The notes beneath the pieces were generated by a model, which did not search any database, was not told where the DNA came from, and saw nothing but the letters and a program-made list of their open reading frames with translations. A stretch of 64,000 nt of DNA, from the NCBI GenBank assembly GCA_014873095.1, contig CP050848.1:4709850-4773849 (forward strand), written 5' to 3'. This stretch comes from Planctomycetales bacterium ZRK34 (GTDB lineage Bacteria > Planctomycetota > Phycisphaerae > Phycisphaerales > Zrk34). Shown here one piece after another: positions 51,325 to 62,095 of the stretch; the first letter of the stretch is position 1; the number at the start of each line of letters is the position of its first letter. The position numbers were made by a program, and so were the translations under genes.

Positions 51325-52428
51325 TCACGACAGCGAAATTATACAACACAAACCCGATGGGCGGAAATCAAATTCAACGCGACCTTGCAGTTCATATTCT
51401 ATAAGACCTTTCAAAAGTCGCGTGCCCATGCCGGTGCGCTCAGGCCGAAGAATACCGACGCATCCTTCTTCACACCATTCGATTTTCAAGCCGCCGTCTT
51501 CAGCCTCGCTCCAGCGCAGAACGACGATTCCATTGGGCTGAGACAGCGCGCCGTGTTTGCCGGCATTGGTGGCCAATTCGTGCAGCGCGAGGCAGATCGG
51601 CATCGTTGCTTTGGCCGGCAACGTCAGCTTTTCACCTTCGAGATGCAGGCGTGAACCGTCAGTCTGTAAATAGGGCGCCAACGTCAGCGAAGCGAGTGTC
51701 CGCAGATCGGCGTCTTTCCAGTGGGCATGCGCCAGCGCTTCGTGGGCTTGCGCCATGGCCCGGATGCGGCCCATGAATGCCTGGCGAAACTCCCCGATGT
51801 CCGATGTCGTGGCGGCGGTCTGCTCGGCCAGACTCAACACCGCCGAGAGATTGTTCTTGACGCGATGGTCCAGTTCCTGGGTCATCAGTTTCTGGGTGCG
51901 TTCGGTCTCTACGCGATTGGTGATGACTTCCGTGAACATGATGATGCCGCCGACGTGGCCCGGTGGATCGTTGTACCAGGGATGAATCATCCAGCGGACG
52001 TAGTCCGTATGGCCGTCCACCCGCTCGAAGGGATCGCATTCGCAACTGTCGACCTCGCCGGCCAGGCACCGTTGATGAATCTCCTTCCAACGCGGCGGCG
52101 TCTCGGGAAACACTTCGTAATGGGTGCGTCCGACCAAGTCCTCATCTGACAAGTTGTAGTCTTCAATCCACCGCTGGCTGTAAGCGATGTAACGCATCTG
52201 GCGATCAAACATCGCCACCGCGGCGGGGGTGTAGTCCACGAATAGATGTAAAAGATCGCGCGATTCGCGCAGTTGGTCGACCATCCTGCGGTGTTCACGC
52301 ACCTGCCGGTGCAGCACGATGATCCAAACCATCCCCCCCAGTACTGCCGCCACCAGAATCAAAATCCCCGTGGGCCAGGTCAGGTCCAGATGGCCCAGTA
52401 AAATCAGATTGAGGCTGGTGTCATCCAA
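51325..52428 (-). CDS. PAS-domain HWE-type sensor histidine kinase
   Basis: A 367-residue kinase. One membrane helix (about 16-38), then a PAS domain (about 60-180; LLHLFVDYTPAAVAMFDRQM, GRTHYEVFPETPP, MIHPWYN), then the phosphoacceptor ELDHRVKNNLSAVLSLAEQT, the H box of the HWE/HisKA_2 group. The ATPase part carries LALHELATNAGKHGAL (N box) and GTRLLKGLIEYELQGRVEF. PAS domains of this sort often bind haem, flavin or small ligands. The start is TTG at 52428 with GGGGGA 6 bases before it. It probably acts with the receiver encoded next. Confidence 0.9.
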   Translation of the reverse strand: MDDTSLNLILLGHLDLTWPTGILILVAAVLGGMVWIIVLHRQVREHRRMVDQLRESRDLLHLFVDYTPAAVAMFDRQMRYIAYSQRWIEDYNLSDEDLVGRTHYEVFPETPPRWKEIHQRCLAGEVDSCECDPFERVDGHTDYVRWMIHPWYNDPPGHVGGIIMFTEVITNRVETERTQKLMTQELDHRVKNNLSAVLSLAEQTAATTSDIGEFRQAFMGRIRAMAQAHEALAHAHWKDADLRTLASLTLAPYLQTDGSRLHLEGEKLTLPAKATMPICLALHELATNAGKHGALSQPNGIVVLRWSEAEDGGLKIEWCEEGCVGILRPERTGMGTRLLKGLIEYELQGRVEFDFRPSGLCCIISLS

Positions 52429-52493
52429 GCGATCCCCCGAACCGATGGATTGCTGCGCAAAGCACGTCGAATGCCCGACGACTTGCGGGACGG

Positions 52494-53732
<1,239 letters not shown>

Positions 53733-53866
53733 GGGATTACTCTGCCGGCGTCGCCGATTGCGACGCCCTGACATAGACATAGCCCGACGGCTTCGCCCGC
53801 TGTGCCGCGCGCGAACCGTTGCTTACAGACCCGATCCGCTCTCGATCAGGCGCCGCCGGCGAATTC

Positions 53867-54121
53867 TCACGCACTGGTCTTGTCGATGTGCGCCTTGATG
53901 TAGTCGATCGCCTGGCCGACGGTCTGAATCTTCTCAGCCTCTTCGTCCGGGATCGACGTTTCGAACTCGTCCTCGAACTCCATCACCAGCTCGACGGTGT
54001 CGAGGCTGTCGGCGTTGAGGTCGTTGATGAAGTGCGTGTTGCGATTGATTTCGCCTTTGTCCACGCCCATCTGTTCGGCGACGATGTCAATGACTTTTGA
54101 TTCGATTTCGGCTTCGCTCAT
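53867..54121 (-). CDS. acpP: Acyl carrier protein
   Basis: An 84-residue acidic carrier. The 4'-phosphopantetheine Ser is in LNADSLDTVELVMEFEDEF; the N-terminal AEIESKVIDIVAEQMGV and the helix VGQAIDYIKAHID complete the fold. AGGAG lies 9 bases before the ATG at 54121, and the longer open frame is not supported. It sits between fabG and fabF in the fatty-acid cluster. Confidence 0.97.
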   Translation of the reverse strand: MSEAEIESKVIDIVAEQMGVDKGEINRNTHFINDLNADSLDTVELVMEFEDEFETSIPDEEAEKIQTVGQAIDYIKAHIDKTSA

Positions 54122-54268
54122 GGGCAGCGTCTCCTGAGTGTTTGCAATGCTTGTTTTACGGCCGGACGCCTCGTGCGCCTCGGCGGTGATGATAGCGGGT
54201 TGGTCCCGACCTGCCAAGCGGCCGACCGGCCTACGCAGCCGGTGATCGGGGCCTATTTTACCCCATCC

Positions 54269-55018
54269 TTAGCACATGGTCATGCCGCCGTCGACCGCAA
54301 TGACCTGGCCGGTGGTGTATGAGGCGTTTTCCGAGGCGAAGTATGCCACCGCCCCGGCGATTTCTTCGGGTTTTCCAAAGCGTTTGACCGGCGTGGCCGC
54401 CTTGGCGCCGTCTTTGACTACATCCGGCAGCACATCGGTCATGTCCGTTTCGATGAAGCCGGGGGCGACGACGTTCGCCGTGATATTCTTGGCGGCCATC
54501 TCCTTGCCCAGCGACTTGGTGAAGCCCAGCAGGGCGCTCTTGGAAGCGGCATAGTTGGACTGACCGGCATTGCCGACCAGGCCCGACACCGAGCTGATGT
54601 TGATCACGCGGCCCCACTTGCCGCGCATCATCGGACGCAGCGCCGTCTTGCACGCCAGGAATACGCTCCGCAGGTTCACCGCGATCACGTCGTCGAACTC
54701 CGCCTCGCTCATCCGCAGCAGCAGATTGTCGCGAGTGATCCCGGCGTTGTTGACAAGAATGTCCAACCGGCCGTGCTGATCGGCGACGTCCTCGATGAGC
54801 TTGACGACCGCTTCGCCATCGCTCATGTCGCAGGTCATCACCGACGCTTCGCCGCCGGCGGCTTCGATCGCCGCTTTGACTTCGTTGAGCTTATCCGCGT
54901 TGCGCGCCACGAGCACGACGTGACGACCCTGCGCCGCCAGCGCCTCGGCGATTGCCGCGCCGATGCCGCGGCTGGCCCCGGTCACTACGGCCACGCGTTT
55001 TTCTGTTTTATCTGCCAT
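54269..55018 (-). CDS. fabG: 3-oxoacyl-ACP reductase
   Basis: A 249-residue short-chain dehydrogenase that reduces 3-oxoacyl-ACP with NADPH. The cofactor motif is VVTGASRGIGAAIAEAL, followed by ILVNNAGITRDNLLLRM. The catalytic Ser (NISSVSGLVGN), Tyr and Lys (YAASKSALLGF) are present, and the end is GQVIAVDGGMTM. The upstream codons GTG and ATC at 55024 are in frame, but the ATG at 55018 is the family start. It lies between fabD and acpP. Confidence 0.95.
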   Translation of the reverse strand: MADKTEKRVAVVTGASRGIGAAIAEALAAQGRHVVLVARNADKLNEVKAAIEAAGGEASVMTCDMSDGEAVVKLIEDVADQHGRLDILVNNAGITRDNLLLRMSEAEFDDVIAVNLRSVFLACKTALRPMMRGKWGRVINISSVSGLVGNAGQSNYAASKSALLGFTKSLGKEMAAKNITANVVAPGFIETDMTDVLPDVVKDGAKAATPVKRFGKPEEIAGAVAYFASENASYTTGQVIAVDGGMTMC

Positions 55019-55063
55019 GATCACTGTCCCTGATTCGAGCTGATCCTGAAGGAGTCAGCGTTA

Positions 55064-55987
55064 TCACTTCGGTTCCGCGTGGTTTTCGACTTTCGTGCCG
55101 CGATCGATGCGGCGCATCAGGCCCATGAGCACCTTGCCCGGGGCCGGTTCAACGTAACGCGCGCCGGCATGGTTTTCCAGCAGCCAGCGGACGTTCTGCT
55201 CCCAGCGGACGGCGCCGGTAATCTGTTGCACCAGCAGCGATTTGATCTGCTCGACGTCATCGCCGTGCGCCTGGCCGGTGACGTTGCTGAGCACCGGAAT
55301 CTTCGGGGCGACGAAGGTCACTTCATTAAGGGCCTTGGCCATGCGGTCGGCCGCGGGCTGCATCAGTGGCGAGTGAAACGCCCCGGCGACGGTCAGTGCT
55401 GTGGCGCGGACACCCATCTTTTCTGCTTCGGCCAGTGCGCGTTCGCACGCGCCGCTGGAGCCGGAGATCACGATCTGGCCCGGGCAGTTGAAATTCGCCG
55501 GAACAAGAACCTCGCCGCCGCGAGCGGCATCGCAAAGCGTCACGGCCTGCGGCTCATCAGCCCCGATCATCGCGACCATCGACGAGTCACTGGCTTCGGC
55601 AGCTTCCTGCATGAACTGCCCGCGCTGCTGCACGAGCTTGAGCCCATCCTCAAAGCTGAATACACCCGCCATGTGCAGGGCGGTGTACTCACCGAGGCTC
55701 AGGCCCGCTGCCGCCGTCAGTGATTCGCAGTCAACGACGCCTTGCTCGGCCAGTGCCCGGATGCACGCGATCGACGTGACGTAGATCGCCGCCTGGGCGA
55801 CATCGGTACGGTTGACCTTGTCATCGGGACCGTTGAAACAGACATCCGCGAGGTCGAACCCGAGCACTTCGCCGGCCTGCTCGAACGTGCTGCGCGCCGC
55901 GTCGGACGCCTCGGCCCAGGCCTTGCCCATGCCGACGTGTTGCGCCCCTTGCCCGGGGCAGAGAATAATGGTTGCCTGATCGCTCAT
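55064..55987 (-). CDS. fabD: Malonyl-CoA:ACP transacylase
   Basis: A 307-residue enzyme that loads malonate onto ACP. ILCPGQGAQHVGMG is the N-terminal signature, GLSLGEYTAL holds the nucleophilic Ser (GxSxG), and GAFHSPLMQPAADRM holds the catalytic His. QQITGAVRWEQNVRWL and EPAPGKVLMGLMRR complete the family pattern. It lies between fabH and fabG with short gaps. Confidence 0.95.
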   Translation of the reverse strand: MSDQATIILCPGQGAQHVGMGKAWAEASDAARSTFEQAGEVLGFDLADVCFNGPDDKVNRTDVAQAAIYVTSIACIRALAEQGVVDCESLTAAAGLSLGEYTALHMAGVFSFEDGLKLVQQRGQFMQEAAEASDSSMVAMIGADEPQAVTLCDAARGGEVLVPANFNCPGQIVISGSSGACERALAEAEKMGVRATALTVAGAFHSPLMQPAADRMAKALNEVTFVAPKIPVLSNVTGQAHGDDVEQIKSLLVQQITGAVRWEQNVRWLLENHAGARYVEPAPGKVLMGLMRRIDRGTKVENHAEPK

Positions 55988-56015
55988 GATATTGATTTAA
56001 CTTCCCGGTAAACCG

Positions 56016-57026
56016 TTAAAGTTTCCACACGCTCGTGGCCCAGGTCAGACCGCCGCCGAGGGCGATGAAGACGACCAGGTCGCCGCGCTGCAGGCGGCCG
56101 GCGTCCATCAGCTCATGCAGGCAGATGCCGACCGAAGCCGCGGACGTGTTGCCGTAGCGGGGGAGATTGATATAGACCTTGTCCTCGGGCAGTCCCAACT
56201 TCTCGCGGGCGCTTTCGAGGATCCGAACATTGGACTGGTGGGGGATGATGACTTTGACGTCATTCAGATCGAGGCCGCATTCTTCCAGGGCCTCGTGTAT
56301 GGAGCTTTGCAGGGTGTTGACGGCGAACTTGTAAATCTCGCGGCCGTTCATCTGCAGCGTGTCGAACTTCCCACTGAACGCCGCGCCTTGCCCGGGGACA
56401 TCCTGCTCTGTTCGCGGCACGTAAAGCTCGTTGGCTTTGCTGCCGTCGGAGTGCATCGATTGTTGAAGGCAGCCCTGGTTTGGATCGTCGGTCGCGCTGA
56501 CGATTGCGGCGCCGGCCCCGTCGCCGAACAGCACGCAGGTGTTGCGGTCTTCCCAGTTGACGATGCGCGAAAGCTGCTCAGCCCCGATCACGCCGATGTG
56601 GGCGTACATGCCCGAAGCGATGAAGTTGGCCGCGATGTTCAGCGCCGCCACGAATCCGGTGCAGGCGACATTGATGTCCAGCGCCCCGCAGGGCACCGCA
56701 TCGATCTTCGCCACGACCTGCGCCGCCGTCGCGGGGCAGACCATGTCCGGCGTCATCGTCGCGACGATCACCAGGTCCAGGTCCTGCGGCTTCAGCTTGG
56801 CTTTATCCAGCGCCCGCAGCAGGGCGTCGGCGGCCAGATCGCTGGTGCGCAGCGGTTCTTCGCTGATGTGGCGCTCTTTAATGCCGGTGCGTTTGGTGAT
56901 CCACTCGTCGTTGGTGTCGACGAGCTTTTCGAGATCGGCATTGGTCAGAATTTGTGAGGGAACCGCCAGGCCGGTGCCGGAGATGGTGGCGCCGACGCGG
57001 GCCGCGGTCGCAGGACGGATACTCAT
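56016..57026 (-). CDS. fabH: 3-oxoacyl-ACP synthase III
   Basis: A 336-residue enzyme that starts fatty-acid synthesis by condensing acetyl-CoA with malonyl-ACP. The catalytic Cys is in INVACTGFVAALNIA, His in VIIPHQSNVRI and Asn in RYGNTSAASVGI; NDEWITKRTGIKERH near residue 40 is typical. GAGGAGG lies 4 bases before the ATG, which overlaps the plsX stop (ATGA). It lies between plsX and fabD. Confidence 0.95.
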   Translation of the reverse strand: MSIRPATAARVGATISGTGLAVPSQILTNADLEKLVDTNDEWITKRTGIKERHISEEPLRTSDLAADALLRALDKAKLKPQDLDLVIVATMTPDMVCPATAAQVVAKIDAVPCGALDINVACTGFVAALNIAANFIASGMYAHIGVIGAEQLSRIVNWEDRNTCVLFGDGAGAAIVSATDDPNQGCLQQSMHSDGSKANELYVPRTEQDVPGQGAAFSGKFDTLQMNGREIYKFAVNTLQSSIHEALEECGLDLNDVKVIIPHQSNVRILESAREKLGLPEDKVYINLPRYGNTSAASVGICLHELMDAGRLQRGDLVVFIALGGGLTWATSVWKL

Positions 57027-58057
57027 GCCGCCTCCTCGTCTTCGGTCGGCATTTTACCCAGCGCTTCGACGATGGCGTCGTTGACCCCCAGATTCACGTA
57101 CTTGATCGCCGCGGCGACGGCCGCCTTGATCGTCCGCGCTTCGGAAGAACCGTGGCTGATCAGACAGGTGCCATTGGCGCCGAGCAGGGGAGCGCCGCCG
57201 TATTCGTGGTAATCGTGTTTCTTGTAGATCGCTTTGACGACCGGCTCAAAACGCATCGCCAGGTCCGGATCGTGTTCGAAAATCTCGTGGGCGATCGTCT
57301 TGAACAGACCCGCGGCCAAGCCCTCTGCGAGCTTGAGCACGACGTTGCCGGTGAAGCCTTCGGTCACGACAACATCGCAGCGGCCGTCAAACAGTTCGCG
57401 GCCTTCGACATAGCCGATGTAGTTCAGGTGGGGGTCCGACCGCAGCAGTTTGTGCGTGCGTTTGGTCAGATCGGTGCCTTTGCCTTCTTCGCCGCCGATC
57501 GACAGCAGGGCGACACGGGGATTGTCGATGCCGTGTACCTTGCGGGCGTAGATGCCGGCCATGTGACCGTACTGATACAGGTGCATCGGCTTGGGCACGA
57601 TGTTGGCGCCGACGTCGCAGATCACCAGCGGGCCGTAGAAGGTCGGAATCGTCACCGCGATGCCGGGACGGTGTACACCCGGTAGACGACGCATGCGCAT
57701 CTGTGCCGCGGCGACGCACGCCCCAGTGTTGCCTGCGGAGATGATCACGTCGGCGCGTTGATCGTCCGGCGCCTTGCGCGACCCGAGCCAGGCCCAGCGC
57801 GCGATCGAGCTGTCGGGCTTGGCCCGCAGCGCGGCGGTCGGCGACTCGTCCATGGTGATGATTTCAAGCGTGGGCTCGACGACCAGACGCTGGTCGTTGC
57901 CGAGCCCGTTCTCAGACAGCGTATCGCGAATCACCGGACCATCGCCGACGAGGACCAGTCGATCTTCGGGCTCCAGCAGGTCCAGCGCAGCGATAGCACC
58001 GTCAAGAATAGCATCCGGCGCATGATCGCCGCCCATCACGTCGATGGCGATCCGCAT
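57023..58057 (-). CDS. plsX: Phosphate acyltransferase PlsX
   Basis: A 344-residue peripheral membrane enzyme that makes acyl-phosphate from acyl-ACP for phospholipid synthesis. MRIAIDVMGGDHAPDAILDG is the family start; SAGNTGACVAAAQM, LICDVGANIVPKP, YVEGRELF and VVTEGFTGNVVLKLAEG follow in order. The C-terminus carries YKKHDYHEYGGAPLLGANG. It begins 3 bases after rpmF, and its stop overlaps fabH. The rpmF-plsX-fabH order is a widely conserved operon. Confidence 0.95.
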   Translation of the reverse strand: MRIAIDVMGGDHAPDAILDGAIAALDLLEPEDRLVLVGDGPVIRDTLSENGLGNDQRLVVEPTLEIITMDESPTAALRAKPDSSIARWAWLGSRKAPDDQRADVIISAGNTGACVAAAQMRMRRLPGVHRPGIAVTIPTFYGPLVICDVGANIVPKPMHLYQYGHMAGIYARKVHGIDNPRVALLSIGGEEGKGTDLTKRTHKLLRSDPHLNYIGYVEGRELFDGRCDVVVTEGFTGNVVLKLAEGLAAGLFKTIAHEIFEHDPDLAMRFEPVVKAIYKKHDYHEYGGAPLLGANGTCLISHGSSEARTIKAAVAAAIKYVNLGVNDAIVEALGKMPTEDEEAA

Positions 58058-58060
58058 GAA

Positions 58061-58243
58061 TTACTCTTCGTTGGAGTCTTTGAGAGAGAGCCCCGGCCGG
58101 ACGAATCCGCAGTTGTCGCACGCCGCATGAGGCAGACGCGGCGAGCCGCAGCGCGGGCAAACCACCGACTGCGTCGCATCAAGCGCGTGGTGGGAACGCC
58201 GCTTGAGCTTGCGCGCCTTGGCTGTTCGTTGTTTGGGTTGCAT
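58061..58243 (-). CDS. rpmF: 50S ribosomal protein L32, zinc type
   Basis: A 60-residue large-subunit protein. KQRTAKARKLKRRSHHALD corresponds to the basic L32 start. Two cysteine pairs, VCPRCG and ACDNCG, form the zinc ribbon found in the C+ form of L32. The usual N-terminal MAVPKRK is shortened to MQPKQ. AAAGG lies 6 bases before the ATG at 58243; the longer frame upstream is not supported. First gene of the fatty-acid cluster. Confidence 0.93.
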   Translation of the reverse strand: MQPKQRTAKARKLKRRSHHALDATQSVVCPRCGSPRLPHAACDNCGFVRPGLSLKDSNEE

Positions 58244-58463
58244 GTCTGACCTTTCAATGGACTTAGAGGGCGCACCGGCCGCCCGGGAAGCAAGGTGACA
58301 ATTATAGCTGAATTTCGGCCATGTCAAGTGATCGACAAGCGTCAATCCCACCCGCACGCGACCCGGTCGCAACACCTGATCTGAGCCCCGAGCGTCAGCG
58401 ACCGGCTTCGCAGCGCGTTATACTCCGCAAAATGGCTGTTCCACCCGCTCCGAGGTCCAAATC

Positions 58464-58988
58464 ATGTCCGAATCCGCTGAATCCAGTGCCGTCAACAAAC
58501 TGCTGCCGATCATCGCCGTGGTGATCATTCTCGGGGGACTGGTGGCATTTTTATTCATGGGGCTGTTCGTGGCACGGACCTCCACGATGGTCTCCGGTGG
58601 TAGCAGCATCAGCAGCGGCAGTGCCAGCTCATCCGCCGGAGAAATGGGCTATCGAGGTTATGCGGATCGCTGGGTGGTGCTGCGGCGTGATTTGGCCGGC
58701 AAGCCGCTGGCGGTCGTCATCGGCCTGGATTCGCAACTGTCCAACCACACCGTGGAAGAAATCACCATCACCCACAACGATGGCTCCACGGAGATTGTGC
58801 CCATCGATGGCAGTGATTTCCTCAGCGTCATCGATTCGACCGGCGCCACGGCCATCAAAAACCCGCTGACCGATGAGCAACTCGCCGACATCATCCAGCA
58901 GGTGCTCGACGGCACGCGCAACATCGACGCGGAATTACTCAAAGCCCGCGACGCTGCCGACGCCGAGGCGATGATCAAGAAGTGGTGA
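58464..58988 (+). CDS. Membrane-anchored protein of unknown function
   Basis: A 174-residue protein with one membrane helix (about 15-37) near the N-terminus and no cleavage site, so the rest is held outside the cytosol. A Ser/Gly-rich linker (about 42-58) leads to a beta-rich domain (RWVVLRRDLAGKPLAVVIG, NHTVEEITITHNDGSTE) and a helical end rich in Asp and Ala. I recognise no family. The general form is like FliL or anti-sigma anchors, but nothing specific supports either. GAGG lies 9 bases before the ATG. It is divergent from rpmF and converges on putA. Confidence 0.65.
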   Translation: MSESAESSAVNKLLPIIAVVIILGGLVAFLFMGLFVARTSTMVSGGSSISSGSASSSAGEMGYRGYADRWVVLRRDLAGKPLAVVIGLDSQLSNHTVEEITITHNDGSTEIVPIDGSDFLSVIDSTGATAIKNPLTDEQLADIIQQVLDGTRNIDAELLKARDAADAEAMIKKW

Positions 58989-59000
58989 AACCCGTTTGGG

Positions 59001-61952
59001 TCATTCCATCTGGTCCGGGGCGAAACCGCGGCGGAGGGTGTTTTCCGTCACTGTGCGGGCCTGCACGAACTGCATGAGATAGTCCGGGCCGCCGGCTTTG
59101 GCATCGGTGCCGGAAAGTTCGAACCCGCCGAAGGGCTGGCGGCTGACGATGGCGCCGGTGATGTTGCGGTTCAGATAGAGATTGCCGACGCGGAACTGTC
59201 GGGCAGCCTGCTCGAGGTGGACCGGGCTGCGGGAGTAGACCCCACCGGTCAGAGCATAACGGACGCCATTGGCGATGCGGATCGCATGGTCGAAATCGTC
59301 CGCCTGCATCACTGCCAGCACCGGGCCGAAGATTTCGTTTTGGGTCAGGTCCGACTGCGGGTCGACATCCGCGAAGATCGTCGGGCCGATCCAGTAGCCT
59401 TCACCGAGTAGTGACACGTCGGGGTCGAGCACGCAGCGAGTGTATTTCTTCGCCTCACCGATCGTCTGGCGGATGCGCTCGTGAGCTTCGACGTCGATGA
59501 CCGGCGGCACTTTCGTGGCCGGGTCCATCGCCGGGCCGACTTTCAGGCTGCCGGCCGCTTCGACCAGTCGCTGCACAAACGCTGGGTAATGATCACCCAC
59601 CACAATCACCCGGCTTGCCGCGCTACACTTTTGACCGGCGAATCCGAACGCGCTTTTGATCACACCTTTGACCGCATCGTCGAGGTCGGCATCGGAGTCG
59701 ATGATGATGGCGTTCTTGCCGCCAAGTTCAGCGACGACGTGCTTGAGGTGGTGCTGACCGTCATCGAGCTGCGCCGCACGCTGCATGATCGCACAGCCTG
59801 CCGCCAGTGATCCGGTGAAGTTCACGAACGACACCGTCCGATGCGCCACCAGCGCCTTGCCTGCCTCGTCATCACCCGGCAGGAAATTCAGCACGCCGGC
59901 CGGCAGACCCGCTTCGTGCATCAGCTTCACGAACTGGGCGGCGATGATCGGCGTCTGCGGAGCGGGTTTGAGCACGACGGTGTTGCCCACTGCGATCGGT
60001 CCGATCGACATGCCCACCGCGATCGCCAGCGGGAAGTTCCACGGCGCGATCACCGCCCCGACACCGCGCGGCTCGTAGAAATATTGATTGGTTTCACCCG
60101 CCACATCGAACGTGTGGCCGGTATCCAGCCGCTCGGCTTCTTTGGCGTAGTACTCGACGAAATCGATCGCCTCGGTGACGTCGGCATCCGCCTCGGGCCA
60201 GGGTTTATTCGCCTCGAACACTTCCCACGCCGCCAGCGTGTCGCGCCGCTGGCGCATCAACTCTGCCGCCTGGCGCAGTATCGCTGCGCGCTCAGTGACC
60301 GGTGTGTCGCGCCACGCAGTGAAGGCATGTTCCGCAGCGTCGACAGCCAGGTCGGCTTCACCGGTGCCGGCATTCGCTGTCATGCCGATGACTCGCGATG
60401 GCTGCGAGGCGTCGATCGAATGCAGCTCGCGCGGTGTGCGATGCTCACGCCCGCCGATGATCAGCGGGTAATACCCGCCAAGCTGCCCTCGCACCGATTC
60501 GATCGCTGCGCTAAACGCATCGCGTTCCGCAGCATCGGTAAAACGGTGGGGCGGTTCGTTGGCAAAGCCCGCTTCGCATGCAGTATCCATCGGGTCGTCT
60601 TTCGGTTCTGGTTTTTTGAGCACCTCGTCGATGTCGACTTCCGTGTCGGCCCCGAGGCGGGTAAACGACTGGCTGGCGGTGTTCTCCAGCAGGCGGCGCA
60701 CGAGATACGCCATGCCGGGTATCATCTCGCCAAAGGGCACGTACACACGCAGCCGCTGACCCATTTCCACGAGCCGTGCCTTCAACTCGTCAGCCATGCC
60801 GTACAGCATCTGCACCTCGTACTGATCCGGCGTCAGGTTCATCCGCTCGGCCAGCGCCATCACGAGTGCGAGGCTGCGCACGTTGTGCGTTCCCGCGGCG
60901 GTCTCGATAAACGGGTGTGCGTCAAGCAGCATTTCGAGGCAAGTTTCGTAATTCGCATCCGTGGCGGCCTTGTCCGTCCACACCGGGATGGGCCACCGCA
61001 TCTGTCTGGCGATCACCGTTTCGTAATCCCAATATGCCCCGCGCACGAGGCGCACCGTCACCGGGGCCGGCCGCTGTTTCGCCCAGTCGATCATCGCCGC
61101 CACATCGTCGATCGTGCACCGCAGATACGCCTGCATCGCCAGGCCGACATCCGGCCAGTCAGCCAGTTCCGGCTCAGTGAGAATCTCGCGGAAGATTTTC
61201 AGCGTCACGTCTTTCGTGTCGTAATCTTCCATGTCGATTGTGATGAACGCGCCGAGCTTTTTCGCTTCCAGCAGAATCGGCCGCAGGCGATCCTTGACCG
61301 CGGTGGCGGTGCCGTCCGGGTCCAGCGCGTTGAACTGTGAGTACAGGGCGGTGAGTTTGACCGAGAGGCTCAATCGAGGATCGCGCCGGCCGCATTTGCT
61401 GTCGAGCAGGGCGTTCGGCTCCCACTTTGCCACGAAGGGTTCCAACTCACGCAGCATATTTAGATACGACTGTTGATACTGCACCGCTTCGCGCTGGCTG
61501 ACGACTGCCTCGCCGAGCAGGTCGAGCGTGAACCCCATGCCGCGCTTCCACAATCGTTGCAGCGACTGTTCGATCGTGTGTATATCGTCGCCGGCGATGA
61601 ACCGATGCGCCATTCGCCCGGCAAGCCCACGCACCACCGGCGCGACCACGTGCGCCCCGACGCCGCGCCGCATATGTTCGAGCCCCCAGTGCGACAGGGC
61701 CGGGAAGGGCAAGGTCATGTCGTGATTGCCGAAGTACTCGTGCAGGTGGCGGGTCAGATCGCTGTCATCGCTCAGGGCCGGCAGCACGTCGACAAACCGC
61801 AGCGCCGCGACGCGCATGGCGTCGTTGCCCATCATCTTTTCGAGCATCACATCCTGTTGGGCCAGCCGCCGCCACCACCGCCGTCTGCTGCGTGCCTCGG
61901 TCAGCAACTGGCGTCCGATCTGCCCGATGCGCATTTCATGATCGTGTACCAC
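59001..61952 (-). CDS. putA: Bifunctional proline dehydrogenase / L-glutamate-semialdehyde dehydrogenase
   Basis: A 983-residue enzyme that oxidises proline to glutamate in two steps. The proline dehydrogenase barrel (about 110-430) includes LSVKLTALYSQFNALD, FITIDMEDYDTKDVTL, VRLVRGAYWDYETVIA and TAAGTHNVRSLALVMALAE. The aldehyde dehydrogenase half (about 495-970) has APWNFPLAIAVGMSIGP, VNFTGSLAAGCAI, catalytic Glu in VAELGGKNAIII and Cys in FAGQKCSAASRVI. There is no ribbon-helix-helix domain, so it is not self-regulating like E. coli PutA. I start it at GTG 61952, where GGAG lies 7 bases upstream; ATG 61934 is the alternative. Confidence 0.93.
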   Translation of the reverse strand: MVHDHEMRIGQIGRQLLTEARSRRRWWRRLAQQDVMLEKMMGNDAMRVAALRFVDVLPALSDDSDLTRHLHEYFGNHDMTLPFPALSHWGLEHMRRGVGAHVVAPVVRGLAGRMAHRFIAGDDIHTIEQSLQRLWKRGMGFTLDLLGEAVVSQREAVQYQQSYLNMLRELEPFVAKWEPNALLDSKCGRRDPRLSLSVKLTALYSQFNALDPDGTATAVKDRLRPILLEAKKLGAFITIDMEDYDTKDVTLKIFREILTEPELADWPDVGLAMQAYLRCTIDDVAAMIDWAKQRPAPVTVRLVRGAYWDYETVIARQMRWPIPVWTDKAATDANYETCLEMLLDAHPFIETAAGTHNVRSLALVMALAERMNLTPDQYEVQMLYGMADELKARLVEMGQRLRVYVPFGEMIPGMAYLVRRLLENTASQSFTRLGADTEVDIDEVLKKPEPKDDPMDTACEAGFANEPPHRFTDAAERDAFSAAIESVRGQLGGYYPLIIGGREHRTPRELHSIDASQPSRVIGMTANAGTGEADLAVDAAEHAFTAWRDTPVTERAAILRQAAELMRQRRDTLAAWEVFEANKPWPEADADVTEAIDFVEYYAKEAERLDTGHTFDVAGETNQYFYEPRGVGAVIAPWNFPLAIAVGMSIGPIAVGNTVVLKPAPQTPIIAAQFVKLMHEAGLPAGVLNFLPGDDEAGKALVAHRTVSFVNFTGSLAAGCAIMQRAAQLDDGQHHLKHVVAELGGKNAIIIDSDADLDDAVKGVIKSAFGFAGQKCSAASRVIVVGDHYPAFVQRLVEAAGSLKVGPAMDPATKVPPVIDVEAHERIRQTIGEAKKYTRCVLDPDVSLLGEGYWIGPTIFADVDPQSDLTQNEIFGPVLAVMQADDFDHAIRIANGVRYALTGGVYSRSPVHLEQAARQFRVGNLYLNRNITGAIVSRQPFGGFELSGTDAKAGGPDYLMQFVQARTVTENTLRRGFAPDQME

Positions 61953-62036
61953 GGCCAAACTCCACAACGAACATTCACATGCTGCAGTCCATCATATGCG
62001 CCGGCGGTGAGCATCCGCCGTTTTTTACCGCGCAAC

Positions 62037-62065
62037 AAAAAACCCCGCGCCGTCAGGGCGCGGGG
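62037..62065 (-). terminator. Rho-independent terminator after the small basic protein gene
   Basis: On the minus strand, stem CCCCGCGC / GCGCGGGG (62058-62065 and 62043-62050) with a 7-base loop, then TTTTTTG. It is the clearest terminator in the window, 30 bases past the stop at 62096 and 85 bases before the putA start. Confidence 0.88.
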
Positions 62066-62095
62066 TCAGTGTGCTGAAGAATTAATTCGTCGGCG

